A program made the translations under genes and the position numbers. The notes beneath the pieces were generated by a model. It was not told where the DNA came from, searched no databases, and saw only the letters and a list, made by a program, of their open reading frames with translations. From JBHJGM01 sp050331815 (lineage in GTDB: Bacteria > Verrucomicrobiota > Verrucomicrobiia > Opitutales > JBHJGM01): a stretch of 64,000 nt of DNA. The stretch lies in contig JBHJGM010000008.1 in the NCBI GenBank assembly GCA_050331815.1, positions 62,001 through 126,000 of the forward strand, given 5' to 3'. This document shows, in pieces, positions 63,612 through 64,000 of the stretch; the stretch's first letter is position 1, and every line of letters begins with the position of its first letter.

Positions 63612-64000
63612 CTAGAATGTGTCGGCGGCAGCGGCAATCTTTTCGATCAGCCGGGTGGTGCTGTAGCCCTCGAGAAAGGGAAGAAAGGCGATTCGCGCGC
63701 CGACTGCCTCAAGCGCCTGGCGCTCCTGTGCGTTAAGGGTCTCGAGGGTGTAGTCGCCCGCCTTTACGTAAACATCCGGCCCCAGGGTGCGAATCTCGCC
63801 ATCCAGCCTAGGCGTATCGAAAATCAGGATACCATCCACGAATTCCAGCGCGGCCAGCGCGTAGGCGCGCTCGGTTTGGCCCAACACGGGACGCAGCGGC
63901 CCCTTCAAGGCGCGCACACTGGCATCGCTGTTGAGCGCCACCCATAGCCGGTCGCCTTCGGCGCGGGCGTTGCGCAGAAAATACAGATGCCCCGGGTGCA
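63612..64000 (-). CDS. ADP-heptose synthase-type nucleotidyltransferase (5' end cut off)
   Basis: The window holds the last 129 codons. The visible part starts with HPGHLYFLRNARAEGD, the HxGH motif of nucleotidyltransferases, then WVALNSDASVRALKGPLRPV and VDGILIFDTPR. It ends near EGYSTTRLIEKI, as in RfaE2/HldE C-terminal domains. It should add AMP to heptose 1-phosphate for lipopolysaccharide core, or a close relative reaction. The start and any kinase domain lie beyond 64000, so HldE versus a separate HldC/RfaE2 cannot be decided. Confidence 0.85.
   Translation of the reverse strand, partial: HPGHLYFLRNARAEGDRLWVALNSDASVRALKGPLRPVLGQTERAYALAALEFVDGILIFDTPRLDGEIRTLGPDVYVKAGDYTLETLNAQERQALEAVGARIAFLPFLEGYSTTRLIEKIAAAADTF

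Overview
The window is a dense, GC-rich bacterial chromosome segment with both strands used and no rRNA, tRNA, phage, insertion sequence or CRISPR array that I can see. The cell is Gram-negative: there are many lipobox proteins, an AsmA-like protein, the tail of an ADP-heptose-type nucleotidyltransferase gene and a Tat-exported phosphoesterase. The gene mix suggests Verrucomicrobiota, possibly Opitutae: a DUF11/OmcB-like lipoprotein, several proteins with the YRLEHG..P..L..LVP..DPF C-terminal signature, a MamK-family actin, GTG/TTG starts and few clear Shine-Dalgarno sites. This placement is inference, not proven by a marker such as 16S rRNA.

Layout. 1-4158 (minus): recA, mnmE and mnmG (cut by the window edge), DNA repair and tRNA modification. 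4285-6711 (plus): ogt, a membrane protein, a HAD phosphatase and a ThuA-like protein. 6721-9965: an HDAC-like hydrolase, an intergenic region with a cloverleaf-like inverted-repeat structure (7824-7970), an SDR-like protein with a long charged tail, and a GGCT-family protein. 10125-15992: adenosine deaminase, a lipoprotein, miaB, a metallophosphoesterase, a membrane protein and gmk. 15993-17004: about 1 kb of non-coding DNA with a strong bidirectional terminator. 17005-20855: ABC exporter, coiled-coil membrane protein and DUF1854 protein, the pair known from cyanophycin loci, but without a cyanophycin synthetase here. 21002-28468: DUF11 lipoprotein, sulfatase, small lipoprotein, gnd with two membrane proteins, mobA. 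28936-33531: membrane protein, dnaN, RelE-fold protein, EF-hand protein, small membrane protein. 33673-38412: lipoprotein, two tandem endonuclease/exonuclease/phosphatase-fold membrane proteins (one apparently catalytically dead), secreted propeller-like protein. 38877-41865 (minus): a large coiled-coil protein followed by a MamK-family actin-like protein. 42197-46092: esterase, a frameshifted gene and its intact relative. 46102-49156: nadC, birA (with a candidate BirA operator) and coaX, all cofactor metabolism. 49357-57932: a Gld-type ABC transporter operon ending in an AsmA-like protein. 58098-62133: accB, accC, Asp23, AmaP-like protein and thiE. 62130-64000 (minus): nucleotidyltransferase (partial), purN, prmA.

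How the genes fit together. BirA (47188) makes the biotinylated form of AccB (58098), which works with AccC; the Asp23/AmaP-like pair downstream mirrors the Firmicutes accBC-yqhY arrangement. The GldA/F/G-DUF4340 cluster looks like one transcription unit, with tight spacing and a GTGA overlap into the AsmA-like gene. The best candidates for something undescribed are the MamK/coiled-coil pair, the structured leader at 7824-7970, and the structured non-coding interval after gmk.
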